DNA of 64,000 bases from Pseudomonadota bacterium (GCA_018261905.1 JAGTRU010000001.1:1-64000); one strand, 5' to 3'; positions 52,730-62,272 are shown, numbered from the stretch's first letter. The notes: a model not told the origin generated them from the sequence alone. A program made the numbers and translations.

Positions 52730-54370
52730 TTAGCTGTTCAAGCGCGAGACCAGGCGTTTCACACGTACCCGATCCTCCGGTAGCAGATGGAAGAACGGCA
52801 CGGTGAATTGCGTTCCGAACGAACGGCTGACGCGACCATCCGGAATCTGTGATGCGACATGTTCGAATGCCGGGTTGAACCGGCGAATATCCCAACCGGT
52901 TTGAGAAAAAACTTTCTCGGCGCTCACGCTATCCGGGCCCGATAGCGCCAACTCAGCAACCACAACCGTGTCGGCAATCGGGTCCCGACCAAACGCCGGC
53001 CCGTCGAATGTCAGGTAGAGGTCGAGTGTCGGGTGGAAATGCGGTAAGCCGCCTCCGAGCGTGCGGGACACATCCACGAAGCCATCCGTTTCAAGCTCGG
53101 CGATCGCTTCTTCGAGTTCGTCTTCGGGGTTTTCCTTGAAAGCGACTTTGAGCTTATCGATATCGACGAAATTGCGCCGACCGTCGGAGCATTGCTCTGC
53201 CACCCAGACGCCAACCTTGCGAGCGAGCAGCGAGAGCTGGAGATCAAGCGCCATGAGGTTTCTCGGGTCGTCCGGATTCATGCTTGGGTCCTTGAGCGTG
53301 AACAGCAGCGGCGAATGATTGATCGTCGGTGATGGTGAACCGCCCAGCCAGGTGTCGAGTTTGTCGATTACCTTCTGGCTGATCGCGGCGAATTGCCTGA
53401 TGTCCTCTCCGACGAGATATACGGTCTCGCCGATCTTGGCGTCATTCGCGTGAGTCGCGAATTTGTCGTCCACGATTCCGAGATTGTGACCAATGATATG
53501 GCGCTTTTGGATGTTGAGGCGCAATGCAGCTATCTCGGACTCTGAGAGGTCCTCGAATGGGTTAAGGTCGAGTTCATCGAAGCGCCTGAGCGCCTTGTCG
53601 ACGTTCTGGAAGTCGTTGCCGATCTTCGGGAGCGGATCGGTGTCGGCCTGCGTCTTCCCATAGAGATAGACAGTCTTCAGCGTCGCCTCGAACGCGGTGA
53701 GAACATCTTCGTGGGCGTTACCCAAGAGACGATAAGCAAGCTCTTCCTTCTCGGTGCCAATATTCTCCGTGAGCGACACCTGATCGTCGACCAGCTCGGT
53801 TTCGCGTGCGAAGTGAAGCCGTAGATTCGGCGCCCCGCAGTCTGGACAAAAGAGGCCTATTGCGAAGACGCCGTAGTCACGTCCGCAATGGTCACATACC
53901 AACTCGCGCATAAGATCTTGACGGGCAAAGCGCGGCTTCGGCCTGGAGGTACTCCGCTTGACGTTCGCCGTGATCTTGACGAGACCGTTGCGTGACGAAC
54001 TCCCGTTGAACGCATTCTTGACCATCTCCGCGAGGGCTTCTTCGATGTCCTGAGTCGCGTCGTGCTTTACCATCTCCAGTGCTGCTTTGACGTCGTCCGG
54101 ATGTGTGAAAGCGTCGTCGTCGGCGACTGTGCCGCTATAGGGGCAGACTGTTTGTGAGGTCCGTGGTTCGTGCTTCATCCGTGCGCGTAGCGCATCCGTT
54201 AGTGGAATTTCGGCGACGACTTCGCCGAGGACAAAATGACGGGGTTGCGCGCTCTCGTTGGGCGACAGGCGGTACACGCGTCCGTCGGGAGTGCGCGGCG
54301 GTGGCAAGCCGAGCCGCATGTTGCTGCTAGTGCCGCCAGTCCGATAGCGGTTGAGCCGTGGGAATTTCAC
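52730..54370 (-). CDS. Unknown zinc-ribbon protein upstream of the Gabija-like pair
   Basis: A 546-residue protein that I do not recognise. A four-cysteine zinc ribbon, CDHCGRDYG...CPDCG, lies at about residues 157-178. The N-terminus carries a CPYSG stretch near 96. The middle (about 195-330) is helical. The C-terminal part shows a winged-helix-like piece (LEEAIAELETDGFVDVSRTL). There is no nuclease or ATPase motif I can name. It is the first gene of a leftward trio, 60 bp before the OLD nuclease, so it may be a third component or a separate defence gene. Confidence 0.6.
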   Translation of the reverse strand: MKFPRLNRYRTGGTSSNMRLGLPPPRTPDGRVYRLSPNESAQPRHFVLGEVVAEIPLTDALRARMKHEPRTSQTVCPYSGTVADDDAFTHPDDVKAALEMVKHDATQDIEEALAEMVKNAFNGSSSRNGLVKITANVKRSTSRPKPRFARQDLMRELVCDHCGRDYGVFAIGLFCPDCGAPNLRLHFARETELVDDQVSLTENIGTEKEELAYRLLGNAHEDVLTAFEATLKTVYLYGKTQADTDPLPKIGNDFQNVDKALRRFDELDLNPFEDLSESEIAALRLNIQKRHIIGHNLGIVDDKFATHANDAKIGETVYLVGEDIRQFAAISQKVIDKLDTWLGGSPSPTINHSPLLFTLKDPSMNPDDPRNLMALDLQLSLLARKVGVWVAEQCSDGRRNFVDIDKLKVAFKENPEDELEEAIAELETDGFVDVSRTLGGGLPHFHPTLDLYLTFDGPAFGRDPIADTVVVAELALSGPDSVSAEKVFSQTGWDIRRFNPAFEHVASQIPDGRVSRSFGTQFTVPFFHLLPEDRVRVKRLVSRLNS

Positions 54371-54816
54371 GTATTACGATCCTCGCTTCACGACACTCCG
54401 TAACCCCCGTACGCCCTGTTACGACCGCGTTGGACGGATAATACCGCTGTCTGGATGGATGCCGTTATTTAGCTGAGATTTGGCAACCATTTGAGGCAGG
54501 TCAGTGTCGATAAGTGTAGCGGATTCGTCATATCTTGTGACGTAACCAGAGGCGATCAGGTTGCGCTGGGGAAGCCGCGCAGGGTATATCCGTAGCGGAT
54601 TTTCCCGCGCGGGAGCGGTTCAGAGCGGGGCCTCTTTATCAGTATTTACAGAGCGCTTGGGTTGATGAGTGCATACTTTGTGCCAGTTTCAAGCGCTAAT
54701 ATTTTGTCGATATTTCTTGTTTTTCGCCAGAATAATGATCGTTCTTGTTACTTCCTCTTGTCTGGCGTGATGTTATTCTGGTGTTTTTTCATATGTATGG
54801 CTAAAATAATGGCACT
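54371..54816. other. Divergent control region between the zinc-ribbon and hipB genes
   Basis: About 450 bp, AT-rich near its right end. It should hold both divergent promoters. It contains the inverted repeats listed separately and a duplicated TATGGCTAAAA (54796 and 54816) at the hipB start. A frame at 54662-54913 has hydrophobic residues but overlaps hipB and is not supported. Confidence 0.5.
54725..54781 (+). promoter_or_regulatory. Candidate HipB operator repeats
   Basis: CCAGAATAA (54727-54735) pairs with TTATTCTGG (54773-54781), and the overlapping CGCCAGA (54725-54731) pairs with TCTGGCG (54761-54767). Such nested repeats 35-90 bp before hipB fit autoregulation by the HipB-HipA complex. 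Seen by eye; binding is not shown. Confidence 0.5.
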
Positions 54817-55341
54817 ATGGCTAAAACAATTGCGCCTTTGCTACCGTCGACGACCGAATTACTCCACCGGCTCGGTGACCGCTTGCGTGTGGCCCGATTG
54901 CGCCGGCAATTGACCGCCAAGCAGGTCGCGGAGCGTGCTGGCATGGCGCCAATGACTCTGCGCAGTCTGGAGCGGGGCGGCGCCGGTGTGACGATGGGGG
55001 CTTACCTGGCCGTCATGCAAGTGCTCGGTGTTGAGAAAGATCTGGATCTGTTGGCCGCAACGGACCCACTTGGCCGCGAATTGCAGGATGCTCGACTGCC
55101 TGCCTACCGCAAGGCGCCAGTACGCGCTGCGCCGTCGGCATCCTCCGGTTCGATGCAGCACCAGCGCTCCAAGTTGAGCAAGGCCTCAGCGCAGCAGGGT
55201 GTCCAGGTCTCACCGGATATACAGAAACACAAGTTCAGCGAGCCTCCGGAGCGCTGGGTTGAGCACAGCGGCTATACCAGTTCCCAGGCGCTGGCTAATC
55301 TGCTTGATCCGAAGCCATCTCACGCGAAAAAGAGGCGCTAA
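54817..55341 (+). CDS. hipB: HipB-type XRE antitoxin
   Basis: A 174-residue protein with an N-terminal XRE helix-turn-helix: LGDRLRVARLRRQLTAKQVA, then AGMAPMTLRSLERGGAGVTM. A long basic, Ser/Ala-rich tail follows (about 90-174), longer than in E. coli HipB. It neutralises HipA and represses the operon. It ends three bases before hipA. Confidence 0.85.
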   Translation: MAKTIAPLLPSTTELLHRLGDRLRVARLRRQLTAKQVAERAGMAPMTLRSLERGGAGVTMGAYLAVMQVLGVEKDLDLLAATDPLGRELQDARLPAYRKAPVRAAPSASSGSMQHQRSKLSKASAQQGVQVSPDIQKHKFSEPPERWVEHSGYTSSQALANLLDPKPSHAKKRR

Positions 55342-55344
55342 CGC

Positions 55345-56616
55345 ATGGCGCATTTCATCGTTGTCTATGCCGACTGGGACGGGTTGCCTGCGCCGCTCCG
55401 GCTGGGGGGGCTGCACGTTCGGCGTGGCGCCGGGCGCGAAATCTTCGAATTCGAGTTTGACCTTACCGCCCTGGCGCAGCCGGCAACCACCAACCTACTG
55501 CTTGATCCTCGCCTAGGGCTTTTCGAGGGCCGCCAGCATCCGCCACAGGGCAGCGAAACCTTTGGCGTCTTCGCCGACGCCAGCCCGGATCGCTGGGGCC
55601 GGCTGCTCATGCAGCGCCGCTTGGAGCGCGAGAAGAGGGCGGGGCTGGCGCCCAAGAACGCCCGCCTTTTTGAATCCGATTACCTGCTCGGGGTGCATGA
55701 CGCCTTTCGCGTCGGTGCACTTCGGTTTAGGCGCGACGATGTCGGCGATTTCCTCGACAACCGGCATGGCATCGCTGCGCCACCGTTCGTGCAACTGCGC
55801 GAACTGGAAGCCGCCAGCCTTGCGCTGGAACACGATGAGGACAACACAGCGGCGGCGGGCAACGACTGGTTACGCATGCTGATCGCGCCGGGAGGCTCGC
55901 TCGGCGGTGCGCGTCCGAAGGCCAGCGTCGTCGATCCAGACGGCCATTTGTGGATTGCCAAATTTCCGAGCGTGCGCGATGAGCATAACGTGGGTGGATG
56001 GGAGTTGGTCGTACAAACGCTGGCGCGTGCCTGCGGATTGAATGTACCTGAGAGCATGGCGCGTCGCTTTGCAAATCCGCATCATAGCTTTCTCGTGAAG
56101 CGCTTCGATCGCACGGCGGCAGGACGACGGTTGCACTTCGCATCGGCCATGACGCTCACCGGACATCAGGACGGCGACGATGCATCAACCGGAGCGAGTT
56201 ATCTCGAAATCGCGCGGGTGCTGATCGAGCAGGGGGCGCGTACCGACGTCGATCTCAAGGAGTTGTGGTCGCGCATCGTGTTCAACATGTTGGTCTCCAA
56301 TACAGACGACCACTTGCGGAATCACGGTTTCATCCTGGTGCCTGGCAAAGGGTGGCGCTTGTCCGAGGCCTACGACATGAATCCCGTGCCAGTTTCTCAC
56401 GGCTTGAAGCTCAACGTCAGTGAAGTCGACAATGCGCTGGATCTTGACTTGGCTCGTGCCGTTGCCCCTTACTTCCGCATCGCGGCCAAGGCGGCGAATG
56501 AGATTATTGAGCAGAGTCAGACTATCGTCAGGCAGTGGCGGAAAATTGCCGTCCAGCTCGGCATTCCTGTGCGCGAGCAAGAACGTATCGCCTCGGCGTT
56601 CAGGCTTGCGGAGTAG
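55345..56616 (+). CDS. hipA: HipA-type serine/threonine kinase toxin
   Basis: A 423-residue HipA kinase. The N-terminal subdomain has FGVFADASPDRWGRLLMQRR. The glycine-rich loop region has GGSLGGARPKASV near 192. The catalytic loop is NTDDHLRNHGFIL near 318 and the Mg motif DMNP near 344. All catalytic residues are present. Related toxins phosphorylate a tRNA synthetase and stop growth. Pairs with hipB and is the last ICE-side gene before the right border. Confidence 0.9.
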   Translation: MAHFIVVYADWDGLPAPLRLGGLHVRRGAGREIFEFEFDLTALAQPATTNLLLDPRLGLFEGRQHPPQGSETFGVFADASPDRWGRLLMQRRLEREKRAGLAPKNARLFESDYLLGVHDAFRVGALRFRRDDVGDFLDNRHGIAAPPFVQLRELEAASLALEHDEDNTAAAGNDWLRMLIAPGGSLGGARPKASVVDPDGHLWIAKFPSVRDEHNVGGWELVVQTLARACGLNVPESMARRFANPHHSFLVKRFDRTAAGRRLHFASAMTLTGHQDGDDASTGASYLEIARVLIEQGARTDVDLKELWSRIVFNMLVSNTDDHLRNHGFILVPGKGWRLSEAYDMNPVPVSHGLKLNVSEVDNALDLDLARAVAPYFRIAAKAANEIIEQSQTIVRQWRKIAVQLGIPVREQERIASAFRLAE

Positions 56617-56931
56617 GTTTGCCGCGATGTCTCGCCAGCCTTTCGCTCAAAGGCCGTTTTTTGACGCTTGGAAGACAATGCTCGATGCTACTGGGATCTT
56701 ATGCACGACCGGTTTCTGCGACCACCAATTCTGGTATCCTTTTTCGGTGATTGATAATGCAGTCGAAGACGCCGCTTCCCCGCAAATCGCTCCATCTCCC
56801 GCGCCAACAAAAGGGATAGCGTTTCGACGGTAAAAGCGACGGTAAAGCCGTATCTCAATCGCAGTGAAGTCCTTTAACCATACGGGTTTGAGGACCTAAT
56901 TAATGATCGAGTGGGAATGATATAGCTTCGT
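56617..56931. other. Candidate right border of the ICE
   Basis: About 315 bp between hipA and the converging nucleotidyltransferase gene. It contains right-end-like repeat copy B (56805-56824) and a tandem repeat CGACGGTAAA at 56825 and 56837, spaced 12 bp, which could be recombinase arm sites. Gene style changes after it. No matching left end is in the window, so the attachment core cannot be set. Confidence 0.45.
56805..56824 (+). repeat. ICE right-end-like repeat, copy B
   Basis: CAACAAAAGGGATAGCGTTT, nearly identical to 48506-48525. It is followed at once by two copies of CGACGGTAAA. Copy A lies directly after the last trb-operon gene, copy B after the HipBA cargo. Confidence 0.5.
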
Positions 56932-58194
56932 TTAAGGGCTTTCTGCGGGTGTCAACCACCGTTTTAGGTCGGCAAGTTGTTGTGCTTCATGCGGAAAATA
57001 GGCATTTTGTTTTGAGCGCAGGTATTCCGGCCATCGTTTGACGGCTAGCCGCCACCATCGGAGAGGGTACCAAAAATACACCCAGGGCGAATTTGGCAAA
57101 ACAGGATAGATGCTGGCGATTACTGTTTGCGGGGGGAAGGCTTTACGAAGCAGCCAAACAACCTTGGAAATTGCCGATGAATGTTTGGCAATTTCGTTGG
57201 CCAACGAAAGGTCTTGCCGCGTGGCCATACCTTGCAGCATTAGTTGGGCGGCTATATCGATCATCTGAGGAAACTCTGGATCATCGGGCTCTTGCTCGTC
57301 AGGCCAGATGGGGCTCTTGGTTCCCCAATAGCGCTCGGTTAGCTTGAGTGCCAAGATGCAGCACCGGGTGTGCCCGCCTTGCTTGGCCAGGGTCCAAAAC
57401 AAGGGCCAGTCGATGGATTCGTGGTCAAGTAAAAAGGCCAAATCGCTCAGCAACAATGGACCGTTGTTGAATTGGTGGTCAATAACGGCATGAACGATCA
57501 GATGGAGCAGCAGATCGGTTGGCGATTCATAGGCGATCGCTTGCTTGGCAACTGTTTTCCGGATGCTTCGTTCCCAGAATTGAGGGGGGGCGCACAGATC
57601 GGTTTGTTGGTTTTTCAGATTGTTCGGGTTAAACAGGTGGGCGTGTAACTCGATGGATACCTGTCCGGAGGGGGAGCGCAAGGGAGGCAAGTGTCTGGCC
57701 GTTTTTAATAGCACTTCAGGTATTCCGGGATAGCGTTCATTCCGTGAGAGACCGCTGTCAAGTAGTGTTTGGTTGGCCTCCAGTACCCTGCTTTCAGGAA
57801 CGAGAATATCGATGTCTCGTAGGGGGCGCAAGCCTGGTTGCGGATAAGCGTGAAAGGCCAGATAAGCGCCTTTTAGTGCTACATAAGGAATCCCGGCTTG
57901 ATCAAGGATACGATGTACGAGCAGTAGTTCGCGTTGAACCACCAAGGCGCGCAAGGTGGCATGTTTGAAACTCTGGCCGAGGAGATGGAGTACCTTCTGA
58001 GGGATAGGGAGATTTGCATGGGCTCGGGTGATCTGCCAATGCAGCAATGGACAAAGACGATGTTGTTGGGCCATGTCGAGCAGGGTTGCCCAGTCTTCTT
58101 CGTCAAGGGCAGAGATAGACCGCGGGGCGACTTTGGGTTGCGGCGAGATCAGGTCCAACAACAAGAATTTGAGAGCGCTATGGCGTGTGTTCAT
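56932..58194 (-). CDS. Nucleotidyltransferase-family protein (NTP_transf_5 type)
   Basis: A 420-residue protein of the uncharacterised nucleotidyltransferase family. The active-site region is YVALKGAYLAFHAYPQPGLR followed by PLRDIDILVP near residue 123, with the paired aspartates of the polymerase-beta fold. Such proteins accompany HPr-kinase-like genes in lasso peptide and exosortase/exopolysaccharide loci. It overlaps the upstream ABC exporter gene (stop of one, start of the other at 58191-58194). Confidence 0.75.
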   Translation of the reverse strand: MNTRHSALKFLLLDLISPQPKVAPRSISALDEEDWATLLDMAQQHRLCPLLHWQITRAHANLPIPQKVLHLLGQSFKHATLRALVVQRELLLVHRILDQAGIPYVALKGAYLAFHAYPQPGLRPLRDIDILVPESRVLEANQTLLDSGLSRNERYPGIPEVLLKTARHLPPLRSPSGQVSIELHAHLFNPNNLKNQQTDLCAPPQFWERSIRKTVAKQAIAYESPTDLLLHLIVHAVIDHQFNNGPLLLSDLAFLLDHESIDWPLFWTLAKQGGHTRCCILALKLTERYWGTKSPIWPDEQEPDDPEFPQMIDIAAQLMLQGMATRQDLSLANEIAKHSSAISKVVWLLRKAFPPQTVIASIYPVLPNSPWVYFWYPLRWWRLAVKRWPEYLRSKQNAYFPHEAQQLADLKRWLTPAESP

Positions 58195-59936
58195 GGTATG
58201 AGTGAGGTGCAGGTTCTAACCGTTGCCCAGCTTCCTTGACTCGCAACCCTTCCCGCGTCGAGGACAATAACTTGATCGGCGTGTTCGAGGGTGGCCAGGC
58301 GGTGACCAATAATCACGACGGTGAGGCCGCCGTGGAGATGCTCGATGGCTTCCCTCACCTTGGCTTCGTTGTCCATATCGAGCGCACTGGTCGCTTCGTC
58401 GAGAATCAGTAGACTGGGGTGCTTCAACAGCGCCCGGGCCAGGGCGATGCGCTGTCGCTCGCCGCCGGAAAGGCGTAGCCCGCCGTCGCCAACTAGGGTG
58501 TCGATGCCTTCCGCCAAGCCGAAGACGAAATCGGCCGCGGCATGGCCTAGCGCCAGGGCAAGGTCGGCTTCTGTGGCCTCGGGATATCCCCAGCGCAGGT
58601 TGTTGCGGATGGTGTCATTGAAGAGAAAAGTATCCTGTGGCACATAGGCGACGTTGCGCCGCCAGCGAATACGGTTCTCGTTGTCGATTGTCAGGTCATC
58701 GACTTTTAAGCTCCCGGCGTCAGGATCAATCAATCCCATCAAAACGTCGGCCAAGGTGCTTTTACCCGCCCCGGAGGCGCCGATGATGGCCGTGGTTGTC
58801 CGGGCCGGGAAGGTCAGGGAAATCGAGTCAAGGGCAGCCTGCTTCCGGTCGGCGTAGCGGACGGAAACGTTTTCCAGGTGAATGGCACGAGCCACCGGCC
58901 ACGCCGCCGCTTTTGCGGGGAGATTGGGTTCTGCCGCGCGGCGGCATTCTTCCAATAGTTTGTCGGTTTCGATAAGAGAAGGTAAGGCGTGCAGCCAATG
59001 GTGGAAACTCTGTTGGGCAGTCATCAGAATCGGGATCAGCCGCCCAAATACCACCACCAAGGTCAACAGTTCGGCGACGGGGGTGTGCCACAGATTGAGT
59101 CCGATATAAAGATATGTCGTCAACAAGAGAGCGCCAACTATGTGGAACAGGCTCCGCGACAGGCTGGTTTGGCTACTAAATCGCAATTGTTGCTGGCGGA
59201 GCAGGGCGGTCGTTTTATGAAAGAACTCCAGGTGGCGATTTTCGTTGCCGAGGATTTTCGCTAGTTTGATCCCCGAGAGACTTTCCTGAACGTTGCCTTG
59301 CATGGCCCGGTTTGCCTCGCCCAGACGCAAGCCGAGTTCGAAGGCGCGTCGCCGTTGGCCGGAAAGTGCTAGGAGAACCACCAATCCGCTGCCCAGGGCG
59401 AGCAGGGTAATGCTCCATGAAAGCGTAAAGGCCGCTGCTAGGTAGGCCAGGATGGTGGTCAGGGTGGCCAGTAAACCGATGCCAAAATTGAGGCCGACCC
59501 CAACTCGACTGATTTCGGTTAATAGTAAATTGGCATGGTCTGCCTGCCGCTTCGTCGTGATCCAGCGCCAATCGGCCTGCAGGACGGACTTGAAACAACG
59601 ATAACGCAACTGGTCGACCAACCGGTACTGAACCGAGGTGGCGAGGTATTCTCGAGCGTACAGGGCAGTGCTACGCAAGACTACTAACAGCAAGAATGTG
59701 GCCAGAATGGCCTCTGCCGAGGGAGTGAGCCCGCAGGCGCGCAGTATTGTCGCTAGACCGTCGGCCAGCGGCGTCCCGGCCCCACTTTGGGCTTGCAGCA
59801 TTTCGAGAAGCGGGGCCAACAACAAGAGGCTGATGCCTTCGGTCAGTCCTACAAAAACCATCAATGTCAGCAGGGCAACCAGTCGGCTGCGGGGTACTTC
59901 CGCCAGTAGTCGGAGAAACAAGCGAACAGGTGTCAT
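58191..59936 (-). CDS. ABC exporter (fused membrane and ATPase domains)
   Basis: A 581-residue type-I ABC exporter. Six membrane helices lie in residues 1-310, Walker A GASGAGKSTLADVLMG near 389, signature LSGGERQRIALARALL near 492, and Walker B LLILDEATSALDMD near 510. There is no C39 peptidase domain. In lasso peptide clusters such a transporter exports the peptide; in other settings it moves lipids or glycans. Divergent from the APS kinase gene. Confidence 0.88.
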   Translation of the reverse strand: MTPVRLFLRLLAEVPRSRLVALLTLMVFVGLTEGISLLLLAPLLEMLQAQSGAGTPLADGLATILRACGLTPSAEAILATFLLLVVLRSTALYAREYLATSVQYRLVDQLRYRCFKSVLQADWRWITTKRQADHANLLLTEISRVGVGLNFGIGLLATLTTILAYLAAAFTLSWSITLLALGSGLVVLLALSGQRRRAFELGLRLGEANRAMQGNVQESLSGIKLAKILGNENRHLEFFHKTTALLRQQQLRFSSQTSLSRSLFHIVGALLLTTYLYIGLNLWHTPVAELLTLVVVFGRLIPILMTAQQSFHHWLHALPSLIETDKLLEECRRAAEPNLPAKAAAWPVARAIHLENVSVRYADRKQAALDSISLTFPARTTTAIIGASGAGKSTLADVLMGLIDPDAGSLKVDDLTIDNENRIRWRRNVAYVPQDTFLFNDTIRNNLRWGYPEATEADLALALGHAAADFVFGLAEGIDTLVGDGGLRLSGGERQRIALARALLKHPSLLILDEATSALDMDNEAKVREAIEHLHGGLTVVIIGHRLATLEHADQVIVLDAGRVASQGSWATVRTCTSLIP

Positions 59937-60125
59937 GGACTATCCTTGTCTACATCTGGAGTTATCCAGGCCAGACCAATGAAATATAAAACGGCTAAAG
60001 TCTGGGGGGTGCAAGGGAGGGGGCATTCTGCCACAGCAAAACTCACGGTGTTCGCTAGTTGGATTGAAAAAAGACGAATGACATAGCACCTTGAATTAAT
60101 ATACAAACTTTTTAGGCATGGTTTC
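59937..60125. other. Divergent promoter region of the modification locus
   Basis: 189 bp between the ABC exporter and APS kinase starts. The right part is AT-rich (AATTAATATACAAACTTTTT at 60091-60110), likely promoter sequence. The only short frame, 59979-60086, does not look like a lasso precursor. Confidence 0.5.
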
Positions 60126-60794
60126 ATGGATACTGTGACTCGCCCCCCCCCATCGGCGCATCTCACCTGGCATGCCGGGAGCGTTTCTCGCAGCAATCGT
60201 GAGCATCTCCATGGACATCGGGCGGCGGTCGTCTGGTTTACCGGCTTGTCCGGCTCCGGAAAATCCACCCTGGCTCATGCCGTCGAGGAATATTTGTTCC
60301 ATTCCGGCCATCGGACCTACGTGCTTGATGGCGACAACATTAGGCATGGCTTGTGCGGCGATCTTGGATTTTCCGCCGAAGACCGGCACGAAAATATCCG
60401 TCGGGTGGGCGAACTCGCAAAACTGTTTGTCGATGCTGGCACCATCGTTCTTTCGGCTTTCATTTCCCCAATCAAAGCCGATCGGGAACTGGCCAGGCAA
60501 CGCTTTGCCGAAGGCGATTTTCTGGAAATTTATTGCAATGCGTCAGTCGCCGTATGCGAGGAGCGAGATGTCAAAGGCTTGTATAGAAAAGCCCGGCAAG
60601 GGGAAATTGCCGATTTCACCGGTATTTCGTCGCCCTATGAGGCTCCGCCATTTCCCGATCTGGTCATCGATACCGCGCAAGGCGCAGTCGATGACTGTGT
60701 GCTGAGCATTCTTCGATTATTGGCGCTGCGCGGTGTACTCAATGCGGCTTCGGTCGCGAGCTTGGCAACGTTCAAAATGGAGAGGTGCCTCTGA
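60126..60794 (+). CDS. cysC: Adenylylsulfate (APS) kinase
   Basis: A 222-residue APS kinase. P-loop GLSGSGKSTLAHAVEEYL near residue 40, LDGDNIRHGLCGDLGFS near 64, and ENIRRVGELAKLFVDAG near 91. The later DVKGLYRKARQGEIADFTGI is the substrate lid region. It makes PAPS, the sulfate donor for sulfotransferases. The family is normally about 200 residues; the extra C-terminal ~25 residues are unassigned. The product feeds the sulfotransferase four genes on. Confidence 0.92.
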   Translation: MDTVTRPPPSAHLTWHAGSVSRSNREHLHGHRAAVVWFTGLSGSGKSTLAHAVEEYLFHSGHRTYVLDGDNIRHGLCGDLGFSAEDRHENIRRVGELAKLFVDAGTIVLSAFISPIKADRELARQRFAEGDFLEIYCNASVAVCEERDVKGLYRKARQGEIADFTGISSPYEAPPFPDLVIDTAQGAVDDCVLSILRLLALRGVLNAASVASLATFKMERCL

Positions 60795-61291
60795 TGCCCT
60801 TGCATAGGAGGCTCTGGCGTCAGTTGCGGGGCAAGATCCGCAGTTTTTGGCACCTGTCCCGCTACGAGCAAATTTGGTTTTTTCCCGTGTGGTGTCTGCT
60901 GGGGGTTAGCAAGGCCTTGATCTTTTCCGTATCGTTCAAGCGACTGGCGCCGCTGCTCGGGTACAGTAGCGGCCCGCATCCTTGGATTCCGTTGCTGACC
61001 CCCGAGGCCGAGTTTCATGCTCGCCGTATTGGCCGATTGATTAGACTGGCGGCCCGTTACACGCCTTGGGATTCAAATTGTTTTCCCCAGGCGATGGTTG
61101 CCCGCATGCTTCTGGGATGGCGGGGGATTGCCTATGCCTTATTTTTCGGATTGGCTCGAGATAGCGTAGGGCAGGGACAAATGGCTGCCCATGCATGGCT
61201 TGCCGCTGGTCGGGTCAACGTTGTGGGGGGGCTGTGTTTCGAACGGTTCGTCGTGGTCGGGTGTTTTGTTGGCGCCCCTTTTGTTTTGTGA
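60794..61291 (+). CDS. Lasso peptide B2-type (transglutaminase-like) protease homologue
   Basis: A 165-residue protein of the lasso peptide biosynthesis B2 family. The catalytic Cys is in SNCFPQAMVARMLLG near residue 95 and the His in AAHAWLAAGRVNVVGG near 133. B2 proteins cut the leader from the precursor. I chose the ATG at 60794, overlapping the cysC stop; a GTG at 60785 is in frame. The partner RRE (PqqD-like) and cyclase genes are not seen. Confidence 0.8.
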   Translation: MPLHRRLWRQLRGKIRSFWHLSRYEQIWFFPVWCLLGVSKALIFSVSFKRLAPLLGYSSGPHPWIPLLTPEAEFHARRIGRLIRLAARYTPWDSNCFPQAMVARMLLGWRGIAYALFFGLARDSVGQGQMAAHAWLAAGRVNVVGGLCFERFVVVGCFVGAPFVL

Positions 61292-61360
61292 CCCTTGAGA
61301 AAGTCCGCTGTTGTTTTCTGGCCGGAACGATGGGGTAGGGAAATTGGTTGAATTCATCTT

Positions 61361-62272
61361 ATGACTTTTTGTTATCGCATATACGGCTTGAATGTTCTCT
61401 CCACGTTAGAATTTCCGGAGTTGGACGTTGCCGATCCGGTTAGCGTCGTCGATATCACGATTGAATTCGGCCTGCTTCCCGCTGCCTTGCCAACCGTTGA
61501 GGCCCAAGGGCCGGTCTGGCAGTTTGGTTCAGGCCAATTTCTGCTGGCAATTCCTAATGTCGCCCGTTATCTGATTAACCAGGGACGGCAAATTCTGATC
61601 GATGCCGAGCCGAATACCGCACTTGGCGATATCCGTTTATACCTTCTTGGCTCGGTCTTTGGGGTGTTGCTGCATCAGCGTGGTTTCCTTGCCCTGCACG
61701 CCAGCGCCATAGAAGTGAATGGTCGAGTGATCGCCTTTGCCGGGCACTCTGGGGCGGGGAAATCCACATTGGTTGCCCATCTTCGGCAACGTGGCTATCG
61801 CGTGCTTAGCGACGATCTTCTGGTGGTGGATTTCGACAATTCCGGAAATTCAATAGCGCACTCCAGCTTCGCCCGTCTCAAACTTTGGGCTGATGCACTG
61901 CAACATATCGAGCATGCGCCGGAACTGTTGGTACGCGATCATAGCCGCTTGGAAAAATTTCATCTCCAGCTTGATCGCCATCAACCGGATATTCCCTTGC
62001 CCTTGGGGGCCGTTTTCGTTCTTGAAGCCAACGAGGTCGATGACGAAATCCACATTGAAACACTACGGGGTTTGGATGCCGTCGATAACATCGTGCTCAA
62101 CACCTATCGGTTACGATTCCTTAAGGCAATGGGTTTTGCACAAAAGCATTTTGCTCATTGCAGCCGAGTCGCGAGTCGGGCATCGGTCTTCCGCATCCGG
62201 CGCCCAAAGATGATCGGTCAAATGGATGCCGTACTTGATGCCCTGGAGGTGGCATGGTCACCCCTGAGTTGA
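61361..62272 (+). CDS. HPr kinase-like protein
   Basis: A 303-residue protein with a HPrK/P-type kinase domain. The P-loop is AGHSGAGKSTLVAHLRQRGY near residue 125, followed by LSDDLLVVD near 150. The N-terminal ~100 residues are all-beta and unlike true HprK. Homologues in lasso clusters phosphorylate the C-terminal residue of the peptide; others belong to exosortase/EPS loci. It overlaps the sulfotransferase gene start. Confidence 0.8.
   Translation: MTFCYRIYGLNVLSTLEFPELDVADPVSVVDITIEFGLLPAALPTVEAQGPVWQFGSGQFLLAIPNVARYLINQGRQILIDAEPNTALGDIRLYLLGSVFGVLLHQRGFLALHASAIEVNGRVIAFAGHSGAGKSTLVAHLRQRGYRVLSDDLLVVDFDNSGNSIAHSSFARLKLWADALQHIEHAPELLVRDHSRLEKFHLQLDRHQPDIPLPLGAVFVLEANEVDDEIHIETLRGLDAVDNIVLNTYRLRFLKAMGFAQKHFAHCSRVASRASVFRIRRPKMIGQMDAVLDALEVAWSPLS

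Noticed and set aside
59979..60086. 35-codon frame in the divergent region as a lasso precursor
   Set aside because: It lacks the leader Thr at the penultimate position before a Gly core start and an Asp/Glu at core position 7-9, and has no ribosome site.
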